Shown: positions 11,801 to 23,512 of the stretch, piece after piece
Position numbering within the stretch: position 1 is the stretch's first letter
Layout of the letters: each line of letters begins with the position of its first letter
DNA from: Pomphorhynchus laevis
Taxonomy: Eukaryota > Acanthocephala > Palaeacanthocephala > Echinorhynchida > Pomphorhynchidae
NCBI GenBank assembly: GCA_012934845.2
Contig: WNNJ02003526.1
Span: 341,788-405,787 of the forward strand
Length of the DNA: 64,000 nt
Reading direction: 5' to 3'
Made by a program: the position numbers and the translations under genes
The notes under the pieces: model-generated
The model's input: the letters and a program-made list of their open reading frames with translations, nothing else
Told to the model about the DNA's origin: nothing
Database searches by the model: none

Positions 11801-14800
11801 TTTATATATAATTTTTAAAATTTATGAACACTAATTTATTGATTACTTTTTATACGGTTATAAAATTTTAATAGTTTTTTAGAATTTATTATTTATTTTG
11901 TGTCAAATGTATGCAGACCACTTGCTGGTCCATCAATAAGAAGCAAAAACAAATTCATTGATATACATTAGATTTATAAGCTTCGAAAGAAAAGTTAATC
12001 TCTGTTTAGTGACTGTGTAGGCGGCGTAATATCTAAGCAAGAAGTGGATAAATAGCGGAATGCAGAGCGGAGGTGTATAGAAGTGTTGGGTGGTGGATGT
12101 CTGGAGAAGGAGGTAGAGTTGACTTGAAATAAGAGGTAAGGTCAAAGTTAGCGATACAGATGTAAGGTAAGGGTGATGTGAAAAGTGGATTTGTGTAGTT
12201 AACGAGTGGAGATGTTTGGTGGGATTAGAGAGTTGAGGTGTTATAAAGGTGAAAAGTTGGTGGAAAATGTGCGTGGAGAGAGTAGGGAGATTGTACAGTG
12301 AGTGAAAGTAGGAAGTGACTGTGGAGAATTGTGGGGATTAACTTGAGGTTAAGTTATAAGAAAAGTGTAAACGATATAATATGTAAGGTTTATCGTTAGC
12401 ATTGCCGTTATTATTACGCAAATACTTATAAGTAATCATTTGTTCGCACCCTGATCATATTTGTTTGTTAGCATATTTGTTAGCACGCTATATCGTTTTA
12501 AACGCTATATTGTTTTACTACAAGGATTTTATATTTATAATTTCAACATTTTAATTGCTATTTTTAATTATCGTTTAATAGGTTATGATTAAAATATCAA
12601 TTTTAATGCAATTTCAAAATACATTTATACATCAGGCTATTATATATTATGATATCCTAATATTAAATAAAAATAAGTAAATTATTAAAAATACAAATTG
12701 TATTCGATTAATATTGTTTAATATAAAGCAATTTAATTTTTAATTATTTAATTTTAATTTTTAATTATTAAAAATTAAAAGTTTATACATCAAAACAAAA
12801 GGCTGTTATGCATTTTAAACGTCTAAGAAAAGTGTAATATGCAATTATATAATTTACATAATTTTTACAATTGATAAGTTATAATTTGATTAAATTTATT
12901 TTAAACTTCAAATCGTATATTTTAGAATTGTAAAGAAAACATCGAATGTCATCGTTAGTCATTTTTCACATAGGTTAGTAAATCCTTGAGATTTTTTGCC
13001 GGCAACTAAGATAGGCAACAATACGAGCAGTTGCATACGTTTGTATCGTTTTGTGATTTGGTGTAAAAATCGTATGTCTCTTTCATATATTTTTCAAGTC
13101 AGTCAACTTAAACGGTATGGGATTAATGCAAATCGCGTCTAGAATGTTATCAAAAAATAGACGTATACAAATTCCAATAGCTTGTTAAGTCGATGTATCC
13201 TTTTTAACTTGTAAATACTCGCGATTGCAATTGCACTAGACATTGCAATATTTAATCACACGCTAAATGCGTTGATATGTTCGATAAATATTTAGCTGTG
13301 CATTATGAGTGTTGCAGGTTAATTTCATTTGATAATTATAAATTTAAATTATTTTAATTTTAAAATTCTAGAGATAAAAATTAAATTGATTTTATTAAAT
13401 AGATAAAATTGAATTAACTAGTGAATTTGTAAATTTACATTATAACCTTACATCGTCGGTAGAATTAGTAGTGAAAAGTAAAAAAATATACTTGTTAATA
13501 TATTCATACAAATATACAGTCTTCGTCAATAGTTAGGAGTCGTGAAACAGTCCTTGGTGTGGTCAACTTCTTCCCCTCAGCTTCTAGACCAGGTTACATG
13601 TGGCTAATACCGGAGAACCGCCATGATATGTTACGAGCAAATAGCAGCGGATCGCTAGCTGAGAATTTGACTCAAATTGCAGGACTCGCACTTTCTGAAG
13701 AGTCACCTCACATCGCCGGCGCGAACTTGACCGCACAGCCAAAAAAGACAGGGTATAAAACCAATTATTGAATTATGCTTTAAATATAATCAATACGTAA
13801 ACATTGTATAATTCATATGAGATCAATGACTTATATTCGTAGTTAAATGCACACATGACTATGAATGAACTAAAATTTCACTCAATTCTAGTAACAGATC
13901 GTTCTAATTATGTGATTTTATTGTAATTGAATCGATTTTACAAAGAGGATTTGTAGAAATGATGGGACAAGAGAATGCATGCAGATAGTGAACATTGTAG
14001 GTGACAAAATTTGCAGCGATAACGTATTGAACGTTCGTGACAAGGAATATGGATAGTGCATAGCTTGTCGTGGTAACCGTGAAGGTAGGTTTGAACGATG
14101 ATAGATCTTGTGATGGATTGAGTTTGCTGTCAAAAAGGTTGCAGGCAAGTGGCTACTGTGGTGATTTCAGTATCGACGGTATTGATCTTTATATACTTTT
14201 GAAAGTAATGCTGGAAGGCCGGTGATTCGGATAAGCAAATACGTTGCTTATAAAATCACAATAACAACAAAAAAAAATTTGACAAGAAAAAAACAGATAA
14301 TGATATAAGATTTTTCCTGTCAACCACTGGTCCGGGTGTCTGGTCATGGAGGCATTGCACGGACCAAACTACTTCGGACATCGCGATCCTGGGCGACATA
14401 CCAGAGTTCTCTATCAGATACCCAAGGCGGTCTTCTACCCAAGGCGGCCGTTTTGGAGATTTGATCTCTCAACCGGTACCGAGGTCTACTTCGAGGTCTC
14501 TTTCCAGAGAGTCCGGCCTGGAAAACCCTCCGAGGAAGGCGATCCCTAGACATCCTCAGGACGTATCCTAACCACCTCAACTGACTTTTATCGATGTGGA
14601 GAAGTGGCGGCTTTATTCCGAGTTCATCCCGGATAACCGAATTCCTAACCTTATCTCTAACGCTAAGACCGGCCATACCGCGAAAAAACTTCATTTCGGT
14701 CGCCTAAAGCTCATGACCATAGGTTAAGATAGGAACGAAGATTGCGTGTTAAGCCGAAAGCTTCGCCCGAAGACTGAACTCTCGCTTCACCACAACCATT

Positions 14801-17800
14801 TGCTATTTTATAATCACAATAATAATTGTTTAAGAATTACTGGTAATGTTTATGTAATAATTAAAAGCAGATGTAATTAATGTTTAAGTAATGTTATTAA
14901 TTAGAATTAATAATAAATCAAATTAGAATCAAATTAATTAATTTTTATTATTTGAACATTGTGGAATTTTAATTCTTCAATGAATCCTTTCTGAACAAGA
15001 AAGGATACTTCCAGCACCCTTATTTCATATATTATCCAAGTACCTCTTCTGACCTATTCTAAATAATAGGTCAGAAGATGTACATATGAATAGATGCCAC
15101 TTTAATTCGATTAGTCAGCTCCCAAGATACGATTAATTTATTTCGTGAAGTAAGTGCAGCGAGTTTGGCGTCATTTGATAGTTTTATGGCAAACGAGTTT
15201 ATTACTACCTTAGAAAGAAAATAAACATCTATGATTCTTAATTTCACGAATTTGTCCGTCAAATGCTCATCAAGAAATATTGAAGTTATCCTTATAGACT
15301 TCATCTGAGCTAGAATATAGCGATCATTGCTAGTTCTAATCCATTTAGTTGCATTATAAAAAGAAAAGATCATTGCTGTTGACTATTTCAAGATGTGAGC
15401 ATTAGCCTATTCACCGAGTATTTTTAATACTAACGAACAAAAGCTATTAATGCCTTTTCAAATGTTGCAATTTGCATTACTTTTCTAACTATTCGTTCGT
15501 TCAATCTTTTTAGATTTTTAATTGGATCAAGAAGAATGCTTTATTCTTGTTCCTATAATACGCCAAATTTCAACAGTATTTTTCTATAAAACACGAATAA
15601 ATCCATTAATCATTTTAGAATCAAACTGTTTACTGATCCAAAACTATATACAACTCAAGTACCTGATCACATTGCTCGGTCATTTTCGCTATTTCTAGCG
15701 TAAATATCTGTCAACAGGTAAATATGCAAGTACTTGTGTGATTAGTTAAGCATTATTATATTTTATTGTATTTTTTAGTAAATGTAGGTTAATCAATATA
15801 GTATAATGTAGTATAAAAGAAATGTTCTGATAAAAAGTTTATAGTTTTTTACGGAATGTAAAATGAAAGCAAATAAAAAATGTGATTTAAATTTGATAAA
15901 ATAAAATCATTTATTAAGATTTATTTTCAGATAACAAATTGTCGCTATTTTCTTCTCGTTAAATTAAGAAATTTAGCACATTAGCCTTAAAATGCTAAGG
16001 TTATTTGTTTTCTGAAAATAAATGACTTTACATAATATAACTTGCGCATTGTAAAAATGCTATCGTCAATTTTTTGCGATAATTAATGACGTCATTAATG
16101 CTATTATTTATTTTAATAAAATTTATGTAAAAAAATAATAAATGAAATAATAAATTTATAAAAAAACTAGGTAATAAATCAATAAATTAATATAAAATAA
16201 AATAATAAGTACAAAATAAATCATTATATAAAAATAATTACGCATTGAATTAATTTTATTATCATAAATTAATAATGAAATTAATTTAAATGTTATTACA
16301 TGTGCTAGAAATCTCTAATGAAATTATCTATGCGTTAAGATCTTATGTATTTAGATGCATTTATCTAAATATATAAGTTGTATTCATCTTATGATTTATA
16401 TATCTATATCTTCCTGTCTAAATAAAGTTCTAATTACTTAATATTGAGTCCTGGAAGCAGTCTAATCTATTAGACTACGGATTCATATTCTAATACGAAA
16501 GGCTCTATTCAAAGTCTATTCCGTATATAGACTCTATATACTAGAAGCTCATTAATGAAACTAATTTTTATCTTTAGGAAATATTAATAAGTTATTAAAT
16601 ATTCACTTATTAAATATTAAAAAATATTTAATAAGCAAATATTAAATATTACTGTTAATTTAATATTAACTTAGTAAATTTATTAACTCAGTTTTTCATT
16701 CGAGCGAAAGTGACATTTTAAAAATTAGTGAATGAAATTTTCAATTCGTCCTCATTATTGTTATCCGTTAAAAGCCACAAATGATTTGTTTGTTTTCATT
16801 TGTTCCTGAATCAAAATGAAATATAAAGTTCACATAAATACAAGGAACCAAATTTCTGGTTTATAGAATGATACCGAAAAATCATTATCGAAAAATCCAG
16901 GAGCAATTAATTTCACTGTTTGATAAGAGTTTTAATTACGGCATTTCTTCTGTGTTATGAACCAAATTATATTTATCTGTAATAAAGTAATTCAATTTTT
17001 AATTTTATTAAATTTCATTAAACATTTCATTTGTTTTAATGATACTGGTGTGCATCAAAAACAAATTTGAGCGGGATAAATAAACATAGTTGAAATATAA
17101 GTTTATAGAATGAATTTCACGTGATTTATATAACCGTATACTAAAACAAAACTATTGTTATAATATTTATTCCATTTTATTATTTACCTCAATTCGATCA
17201 GTTCATAATAAAATGTACTTAACTGTTTTCGACGTTTGGCTATTAGATACAATTTACTAGTTTATGATCTCATTAGTGCTTCATATAAGAATATTTATAT
17301 TAATAATTAGCTATTATTAAATAAATAATTTAATATTATTCTCTAATAAATTATTTAATATTATTAAATCACAAAAAGTAAGTTAATTTTAGAAATAGCG
17401 ACGCCATATGTACAAAGCATATAATTGAAAATTATTAATAAATAATTTTAATTACAAATTAATTAAAAGAAAATATAAAATTATTTTATCAGATTTTGAA
17501 TATGATAAATATTTTATTATATTTTAAATATAATAAATAATATAGCATATAATAAATGATAACATATAAGTTAAAACAAAGTTGAATGATTATACCACTC
17601 AATGGTCATTTGTTCGTAAATTTCCCATTCTTTAACTTTAAATATCAGCTACTCATTGCGGTCTTATAACGTTGAGCCTTTTTATGTTACTAATGGTCTT
17701 TTCTGTGGAGGAGTACCGCTTATCATTCTTTGGAACATAATGATTCAACTTTTACTTTGTATACGAAACGGCAAAACGAGTTTCTCAGTTTGTTAGTAAT

Positions 17801-18403
17801 CAAATCAAGCTAGTAATTCGTTCTTACTTCGTACATTCGTATTTTGACTACAACTTTGAAGAATTCTTTCAAAAAGGATGAATTAACAAGACATTTGCTG
17901 CCCGTAAATGTATCCAAAACAATTACTATGACATAAAATTGATTCTTTCAAACAAGATTCACAGCAATACGCTTATATTTACTTATTTTTTTTATATAAC
18001 TGGTGTGAAATATCACCAACAGGCCGCGAACATTTTATTTGCATATTTAGTGAAGTAAAAGTTTAGCGGAAAAAGTGTAATTAAAACTTGCCTCTTTTCC
18101 GTGAGAATGTGTGGTACAACTTTAATCGCCGCTAGTGATATACGTTCAAGTTATATGATACTTAAAGTTTATACAATAAAGTTTATGCTGTCGCTATTTA
18201 AACCGTAAATTATGAGATTTTTAAATTATACTATTAGTCGAATGCAATTATGTTTGTAAGCACTGCTGCAGAAATAGACCGACGTAGATTCATTGTTTTT
18301 CAGAAACTCGTTGAGCAAAGCGTTTTATCTTGATAGTCTACGTACGGAACCGCAAAAGTGTTTTACATGCGTGTTTATACATTTAAGTAGGCAGATCCTC
18401 TAG
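8814..18403 (+). CDS. Unrecognised host gene, at least three or four exons
   Basis: Exons with good signals that stay in phase 2 throughout: 8814-8978 (acceptor tttttag, donor gg|gtaagt; reads NSRLPRIQRTTESLQNQ), 10297-10374 (acceptor ttttcaag, donor ctag|gtatcc; reads SFEDLFLNTITEELKLNG), 13537-13752 (reads RPGYMWLIPENRHDMLRANS; donor gacagg|gtataa) and a possible last exon 18304-18403 (acceptor gtttttcag; reads NSLSKAFYLDSLRTEPQK, ends TAG). The N-terminal exon is not found. The introns carry a jockey-like LINE piece (10540-11580) and an antisense LINE tail (14278-14800). I do not recognise the protein; the middle exon is polar and Ser/Asn-rich. The first two exons are the best supported, the last the least. 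Confidence 0.4.
9540..9699. repeat. Fold-back repeat (inverted arms of about 60 bp)
   Basis: The left arm (taaataattattgaagctgg... to ...tttcactaac) and the right arm (gttagcgaaatatcaaaaat... to ...ccaataattattta) are imperfect reverse complements, so the element can fold along its whole length. The same family is found at 43734-44010, with partial copies near 4185, 26304 and 43610. It resembles a small non-autonomous DNA transposon (MITE/fold-back type). It has no coding capacity. Confidence 0.65.
10540..11580 (+). mobile_element. 5'-truncated LINE, jockey/CR1-group reverse transcriptase C-terminus
   Basis: Translated pieces match the downstream half of a non-LTR retrotransposon polymerase: WHLRLNVDKTVASLFHLGN (10650-10710), KYLGVTLDRTL (10770-10805), then TLRTSVLALCHSAAEYASLV and VMRIVSGTIRPTPTE (10875-11030). 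It ends with a Cys-rich CDCDIP segment and KTVEHVLVRSL (11390-11445), the usual close of this group. The upstream endonuclease and catalytic polymerase motifs are missing. Several frame changes and stops separate the pieces, for example between 10805 and 10838 and around 11420. It sits in an intron of the 8814-18403 gene. Confidence 0.8.
11581..11999. other. AT-rich stretch, nothing recognised
   Basis: Low-complexity A/T runs and stops in all frames. I see no gene or repeat boundary. Confidence 0.6.
12000..12370. other. Strand-asymmetric purine-rich island
   Basis: The plus strand is strongly G/A-biased with almost no C (for example gtggatgtctggagaaggag), in sharp contrast to its AT-rich surroundings. 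The minus strand has one open frame of 70 codons (11933-12145) of Ser/Thr/Leu/Tyr/Pro-rich composition. It could be the tail of an unidentified element read from the minus strand. I cannot assign it. Confidence 0.4.
12371..13500. other. AT-rich intron-like stretch
   Basis: I see no recognisable gene or repeat. It is presumably intron of the surrounding gene model. Confidence 0.5.
14278..14800 (-). mobile_element. 3' tail of a LINE (same family as 48420-51552)
   Basis: On the minus strand the sequence reads KREFSLRAKLSA, then ILTYGHEL, ATEMKFFRGMAGLSVRDKVR, SQLRWLGYVLRMSRDRLPRR, and a basic tail with KRPRSRPRYRLRD, closing with SSLVRAMPP. This is the standard C-terminal end of a LINE polymerase. 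The DNA after the stop (a ggttgacaggaaaaatctta block) matches the 3' end of the copy at 51480-51552. It is a 5'-truncated insertion; one 116-codon frame is intact, but upstream frames are broken. Confidence 0.82.
14984..15078. repeat. Two adjacent hairpins
   Basis: First: atcctttct / agaaaggat, 9-bp arms around 14984-15006. Second: 14-bp perfect arms at 15045-15058 and 15065-15078 (tcttctgacctatt and its complement) with a 6-base loop. They lie between the LINE tail and the minus-strand frame at 15071. Confidence 0.7.
15071..15373 (-). CDS. Hypothetical 100-residue frame
   Basis: An ATG-to-stop frame with protein-like composition (MIFSFYNATKWIRTSNDRYI... to ...NRIKVASIHMYIF), preceded in frame by a stop. 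I recognise no family. Since it lies opposite an intron of another gene model and its 3' end overlaps a hairpin, it may be a decayed exon or chance. Confidence 0.2.
   Translation of the reverse strand: MIFSFYNATKWIRTSNDRYILAQMKSIRITSIFLDEHLTDKFVKLRIIDVYFLSKVVINSFAIKLSNDAKLAALTSRNKLIVSWELTNRIKVASIHMYIF
15904..16025. repeat. Imperfect inverted repeat
   Basis: A left arm containing ttattttcagataacaaat and a right arm containing tttgttttctgaaaataaa are reverse complements with a few mismatches, separated by about 65 bp. It is a short fold-back of unknown family. Confidence 0.55.
16030..18300. other. AT-rich intron-like stretch
   Basis: Long runs of A/T with dense stops in all frames. I found no exon with paired splice sites and no recognisable element. 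Confidence 0.5.
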
Positions 18404-19955
18404 ATCCAAATAACTCAATGTTTAAAATATGAAATATCCCTGCTTGTGTATGCAAGGTGATAACTTAGTTGTTCGTTAACTTGACTTATGTTTCTTGAAT
18501 AACTTAATTGAGCATGTGTACTGTCTCCCTAGATCGAATATTATTAACTAAAGACATATGCTAATATATTTAAGCTAATATACCTGACATATTCGTGTAC
18601 ATACCCGAATACGTAAGGAGTGAACGGATGGTATCACTCAATTTTATTAGAGTGTAGATTTTCTTATTTTTTACAATTTAATGAATTTTTTAATTTAAGC
18701 CAAATTTGTTAAAATTGGATTTGAATGCGCTATATTCATCATCAAACTTTCTATTTTGTACTATTTCAACGAAATTTTAAAATTATTTAAGTGAATGATT
18801 CATTGCCGCTAAAATAACTCTATTTATTGTATTTATTAGATTTTAAAATATCTACTGCTTTTTTAAACTAACGATTTTATCCAATTATGCCTTATTATTC
18901 TTATATCTAGTTATCATTTCATTTAGACGATACTTTTTGATAGTAGTCGTTAAACTATAACAAATGTGCTCGATCGAATTTTAACCATTAATATCAAAAC
19001 ATTGACTTATAATGTGTTTGACTTAATATAATTGACTTTATAATTGACTTAATATGTTTACTTTAAAGCAAATGTTCAAGAAATGTATAAATTATTATAT
19101 ATAAATTATTTTATAATTTAATTATATAATAATTTAATTATTTATGTAATTTTCCTCGCCATAATCGATAGTATTAGAACCTTTCCAAATTCTACATTTT
19201 CAATAAATTTGTCAACTTGAAATTTTGGGCCTTAGATGTCGACATATTTGATTTTAAGTGTTACTCAATCCACGCTTTCAAATAATTAATTAATATTGTT
19301 AATTATTAATAATAATCACGTTTTTAAAAAATTAAAAATTAATAATTTATTAATAATAAATATTAATTTCGATAAACGCTAGCAGCAATTATCGATCACT
19401 CAAAATACAGCAAAATGACACCCTCACTAATTCTTACTAATGGTCACTTGGCTTCAAGCTAATCAGTAATTGGGCCAACAACTACTGATCTCACTTGAAC
19501 AATTTATATATCATTTTTAAATTTATAAAAATTAATTAATCATTTTGTTGATAAAGATATAATCAAAAATAATCCACAACGAGGATGTTTACACATCCAC
19601 GTTATATGTGCTATATTTAAGAATGATTCTTGTAGCGATTAAGCTTGTAGAGATGTCGCTTTAACGAGTTTATCATGAATAAAATTTGTGCCATCATTGC
19701 ATATACTGAATGCCACAGTTCGTTGTGCATGTATTGATCTGTACAAATATATAAATCATGAATATTGTAGACTTGAATTAATGTCTTTCTTCATATTAGT
19801 TAATGATAGTTTTATAGACATGATATGAAAAACGTTTTCTTTATTATTGCAAGCTTTCAACACAAAGTCTCCTGTTTAAGCAAACAGTAAAAACAAAAAA
19901 TACTACTATTTATATCAGCGACTACGAAATAAATATAATATGTCATATTATCATG
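18404..19955. other. AT-rich intergenic stretch
   Basis: Nothing recognised. Several aataatttaat-type low-complexity runs are present around 19080-19140 and 19280-19370. Confidence 0.5.
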
Positions 19956-19959
19956 TGAC

Positions 19960-20640
19960 GTCGGTGCTTATTACAAGGAACAAAATTATATGTAATATGT
20001 CCAGTTATTGGAAGTTTTAGCTGCTAGCTCCACTTATTTCCACGCATTGAATTAGATTGATTAACGATGCATATTTCTTCTTTAATAAGTATTCATGATA
20101 CGTCGTTTTCATAAATACTTACCACGTTGTCCTAATTAATATGGTGATCAGTATCCATATAGCTGAACTCGTGTCTCCTCTTCTTAGACGATATTAATGC
20201 TGTTTTATACGTATACAAAGTTTTTGAGACGTCTGGCCTACGTATGACTGTTCGCAAACGTTATAATTAGTCCTGTAAACGGTATAATTATCCTAAACGG
20301 GCTTTCGTTTAAACAAACCAGCTAAATTAGCATGTCTTTTGTAAAATATGCGCACATCAACTAGAGCTGTAGATGCAGCGAGACCACGGTGAAGACGGTT
20401 CCAAACGGTATCAGTAGTGTAAGTAATGCGGGCAAATGGAGTCGAACCTTTTTGTTGAACTGCGACACCAGTTTGCTTCCGCTTCCTATCAAACGTGAGA
20501 TTCGAAGGAATCTTCTAATAGTCCATTCTGGATAGCCAATTGAAACAAGTACATTAATGACCCTTTGTTGTTCGGAAATTACATTAGCGTGTGAAGAACA
20601 AATTAGCGTAGGTCAATACAATAGTAGTATAGCGTAGTCA
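19960..20640 (-). mobile_element. Penelope-like element, GIY-YIG endonuclease region
   Basis: On the minus strand a conserved series can be read: RVINVLVSIGYPEWTIRRFL (around 20540), GVAVQQKGSTPFARI (20450), RLHRGLAASTALVDVRIFY (20370), then the endonuclease core CEQSYVGQTSQKLCIRI (20210-20260) and RLRRGDTSSAIW downstream. The SYVGQT-type motif and a following R..HK-like region are the hallmark of the GIY-YIG nuclease that ends canonical Penelope elements. The copy is old and broken in several places. Confidence 0.72.
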
Positions 20641-20699
20641 ATAACTGACGATATTGCATAAAAATTTGTTCCTTGAAATAAGCTTTGACGTCACAGGAT

Positions 20700-21480
20700 A
20701 TTTAAATGCAAGCGCAAAAGATAAAAAAGTATACATATACCTTACATATATAGTATATATACAAAATATTATAATAACTATAACAGCTATCTAACAAAAA
20801 TTAAACCATCAAGTAAATATAAATATATGAATAAAATTGAATTAATAGAATCCTTAAATATTTTGATAAATCAAAATTATTTAAAGGTAGAGACATCTAT
20901 ATTTAGACAAGTAAAAGGTGTTCCAATGGGTGGTAATAGTAGCCCGTTTTTAGCTGACTTGTTTTTAAGCTTTATAGAATATGAATTTGTTCATAACTGT
21001 GTAAAAACTAAATCTAAACAATATAAATATATGAAATATATGTTTCGATACATTGATGATATATGTGTATTTAATTCTAATGATTTTTATTCAATTAGTG
21101 AGCACATTTATCCAGAAAGCCTTATTCTTAACAAAACCAATATTAATGATAAAGAAGGTGTATATCTAGATATGAACATTAAATTAACATTAACTAAAAC
21201 TACTATTAATTTATATCGTAAAGATGACATATTTAAATTTACAAGAAACATATTTTTGCATGAGCATTCATGCATACCATATAATATAAAATATAATATA
21301 TTAAATAATGAAATTTTAAGAATTTCAACAATTTGTAATGATATTGGCTTTCTTCAAAATCATTTAAATAATTTAATAGATACATATTTTAAACTAGGTT
21401 AATATAAAAATAACAAAACAGAAAATAGTAATATATATAATATTGAAAATATATTATATATATTTAATATATATATATAA
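20700..21480 (+). mobile_element. Penelope-like reverse transcriptase fragment
   Basis: An open stretch of 191 codons (20827-21402) carries polymerase motifs: FRQVKGVPMGGNSSPFLADL and the catalytic FRYIDDICVF. A C-terminal region follows with KEGVYLDMNIKL, LYRKDDIFKFTRNIFL and ICNDIGFLQNHLNNLID. It is homologous to the minus-strand copy at 7400-8560 and the fragment at 21995. The N-terminal part of the polymerase and any endonuclease are missing, so it is a partial element. Assignment to the Penelope-like superfamily is from motif pattern, not a search. Confidence 0.68.
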
Positions 21481-21483
21481 TTT

Positions 21484-21990
21484 GTTGTTACATCTGCCCT
21501 GGGACACACAATGGTGTTCTCGTAAATAAATCACTGTTTTCCTCATGAAGAGGCATAAACACCAGGCAGCATTCTATATATCCTCATCAGATCAAGAAAT
21601 ATAACCGAATTATTCTCGCAATATTCAAAGTCGCTACGTATGCCCAGTCATCCTATGTGTGACGACAAACTTCAACAACGGTATACGCGTTTCGCTCTAA
21701 CGGAGCTCATCAGTACCGTGACTTTAATAATTATCCACAGGCACCTGAACACACGCTTAAACAATGTCTAAAACTTGAAAAACAAAACCCCTTAATATAT
21801 ATACTTCCCTTTATATATATCATCAGCCATCGTCAGTTCATCTTACTGAGGATGGATGTTGCCTATCACATGATCGTCTAGGAGTGACGAAAGTTTGCAG
21901 GCTAAAGAATATGCTCGATTCAAACACGTACACTAACATATGTAAAGAATTGCTAATCGCAATTTTGAGCAATACTGATTCAAACAAAAC
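21484..21990 (-). mobile_element. GC-richer hammerhead-bearing segment among Penelope-like pieces
   Basis: About 500 bp with near-balanced base composition separates two plus-strand reverse transcriptase fragments. It contains a compact hammerhead ribozyme on the minus strand (21676-21720). Penelope-like elements are known to carry such hammerheads in their terminal repeats, so this is probably a terminal-repeat piece of a minus-strand copy, possibly the same one whose endonuclease region is at 19960-20640. No protein-coding frame of note. Confidence 0.55.
21676..21720 (-). ncRNA. Hammerhead ribozyme, compact type I (Penelope-associated form)
   Basis: Minus strand, 5' to 3': stem I strand ACGGUA, core CUGAUGA, stem II GCUC / GAGC with loop CGUUA, core GAAA, a minimal stem III of C-G plus the A-U core pair closed by GC, cleavage triplet GUA (last base 21684), then UACCGU, which pairs perfectly with ACGGUA. 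All conserved core bases are present. A type I hammerhead with an almost absent stem III is the form described from Penelope-like retroelements, and such forms are thought to work best as dimers. Cleavage is predicted between 21684 and 21683 on the minus strand. Confidence 0.85.
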
Positions 21991-21994
21991 TTTT

Positions 21995-22330
21995 ATTATA
22001 TATATGTTATAATAACTATAGCGCTATTAATTTTGATAAATCAAACCTATTTAAAAATAGGGACATCTGTGTTTAGACATATAAAAGATGTTCTAATTGA
22101 AGGTAATAGTAGCCCAATGATAGCTGGCTTATTTTTAAGCTTTATGGAATACTTGATCGATAAATATGTTAAATAAAATAAACAAAATATCATTAAACTA
22201 AATTTAAACTATTAAGTGAAAAATTCTTAGGGGTGAATAATAAATAATATACTTTGTATTTGGATAAGATACAAGATATTCATTTTTCATCTGAGGATCT
22301 ACGTCATTAGCGTATTTTGATATGCCATAA
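21995..22330 (+). mobile_element. Penelope-like reverse transcriptase fragment with shared 3' flank
   Basis: A short piece aligns with 20857-21000 (reads GTSVFRHIKDVLIEGNSSPM then AGLFLSFMEY) and jumps to the 3' end. From about 22190 the sequence matches, in the same order, the 3' flank of the minus-strand copy at 7400-7530 (ggtgaataataaataatatac). It is internally deleted and broken. Confidence 0.6.
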
Positions 22331-22739
22331 TCGATTTTCAATACGCTATTAGCGTATTAGCTTATAGTTAATACTATACTGTACTATACTATACGCCATT
22401 AGCATCCTGTTTTTATCGTACAACATATTAAAAACTGTCCCCGTTTTCAATGCGATTCACTTTAAACACTCCAAACTAATATTAAAAGTACACAATCAAT
22501 AAAATTCTAAAATGTTTAACAACAAATACATTTTACATTACATTAGAATAATATTTTTTATAAAATTTCATTATCAAAAATATAAAAGACAAATCAATGA
22601 AAGTTAATATCAAACATTTGTGTGAGATTTATGGATATCAAAATAAATTAAATTAATATTTATAATTATTCGAATATAAAATAAAATGTTACAAATTTGT
22701 CTATTTACGGATTGATAAATAGTAAATTTAACATAACAA

Positions 22740-23095
22740 ACGTAAAACGCGTTGTTATTGCATTTAATGATCTACACCCTCATCTGGGCTCAGGATACGG
22801 GCTTCAAGGTTATAAATTTGAACTAATAGTAAAGGGAGCAAACCCATCACAACTGTCGCCCCAATACCTTATGACGCTCAATATATACGCTGAATCAATA
22901 ATGAGCCTGCTTAATCTATAAGTTGATACAATCACCGTACGCTGTAGCCTGGACGAATTCGATGTCGGTTTCAAAATTAGTGGAAGAGACATCAACAATC
23001 AAAGATATACTGACTATACAACGTTGCTCGTAGGATGTGAAGAGGTTATTGAACACATGATTGTCGAGAGTTAGAGAAAGAAATCGAATACTATA
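22740..23095 (+). mobile_element. LINE reverse transcriptase fragment
   Basis: Frames 22804-22920 and 22930-23090 read SQLSPQYLMTLNIYAESIMS and then FKISGRDINNQRYTDYTTLL followed by CEEVIEHMIVES. These correspond to the polymerase palm of a common LINE family (usual forms CxLSPxLFNLYAE and INNLRYADDTTLL). Here the catalytic YADD has become YTDY and a stop lies between the two blocks at 22919-22921, so the copy is dead. Only about 120 codons survive. Confidence 0.7.
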
Positions 23096-23512
23096 ATTAA
23101 CACGCTGACTAAAAATTGCCTTCGATTTAATTGTTTATTAAATATAATTATAGTTCTTTAAATATAACTATTTTAGGTATTGGCTTGCTTTTATCAAACT
23201 AAGAGAGAAAAAGAACTTATAAACTGTTTTTAGTTACCTAGAACATAAGTAAATTCATCATTTGTGCATAGTTTAAAGCATACATTAACTTTTTTTTTAT
23301 TGAAAAGTAGTATAATTTACTGGATAAACGATTTGTTTTATTTCAAAAATATAATATCACAGTTTTATGAAAATAAGACGTACATAATGACACACTAATA
23401 CTGTCCTTGGTTAGACATGCAATGACAATGTCAATATAGAATATTTCGAATATGAACAATCAATTAACCATTTGATTTCATAGCATTGGTCGTCGTTTTG
23501 CCGGAGACCCGC

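Noticed and set aside
21560-21600. Second ctgatgag on the minus strand in the hammerhead-bearing segment
   Set aside because: No GAAA and no stem II complement nearby; probably chance or a decayed remnant.
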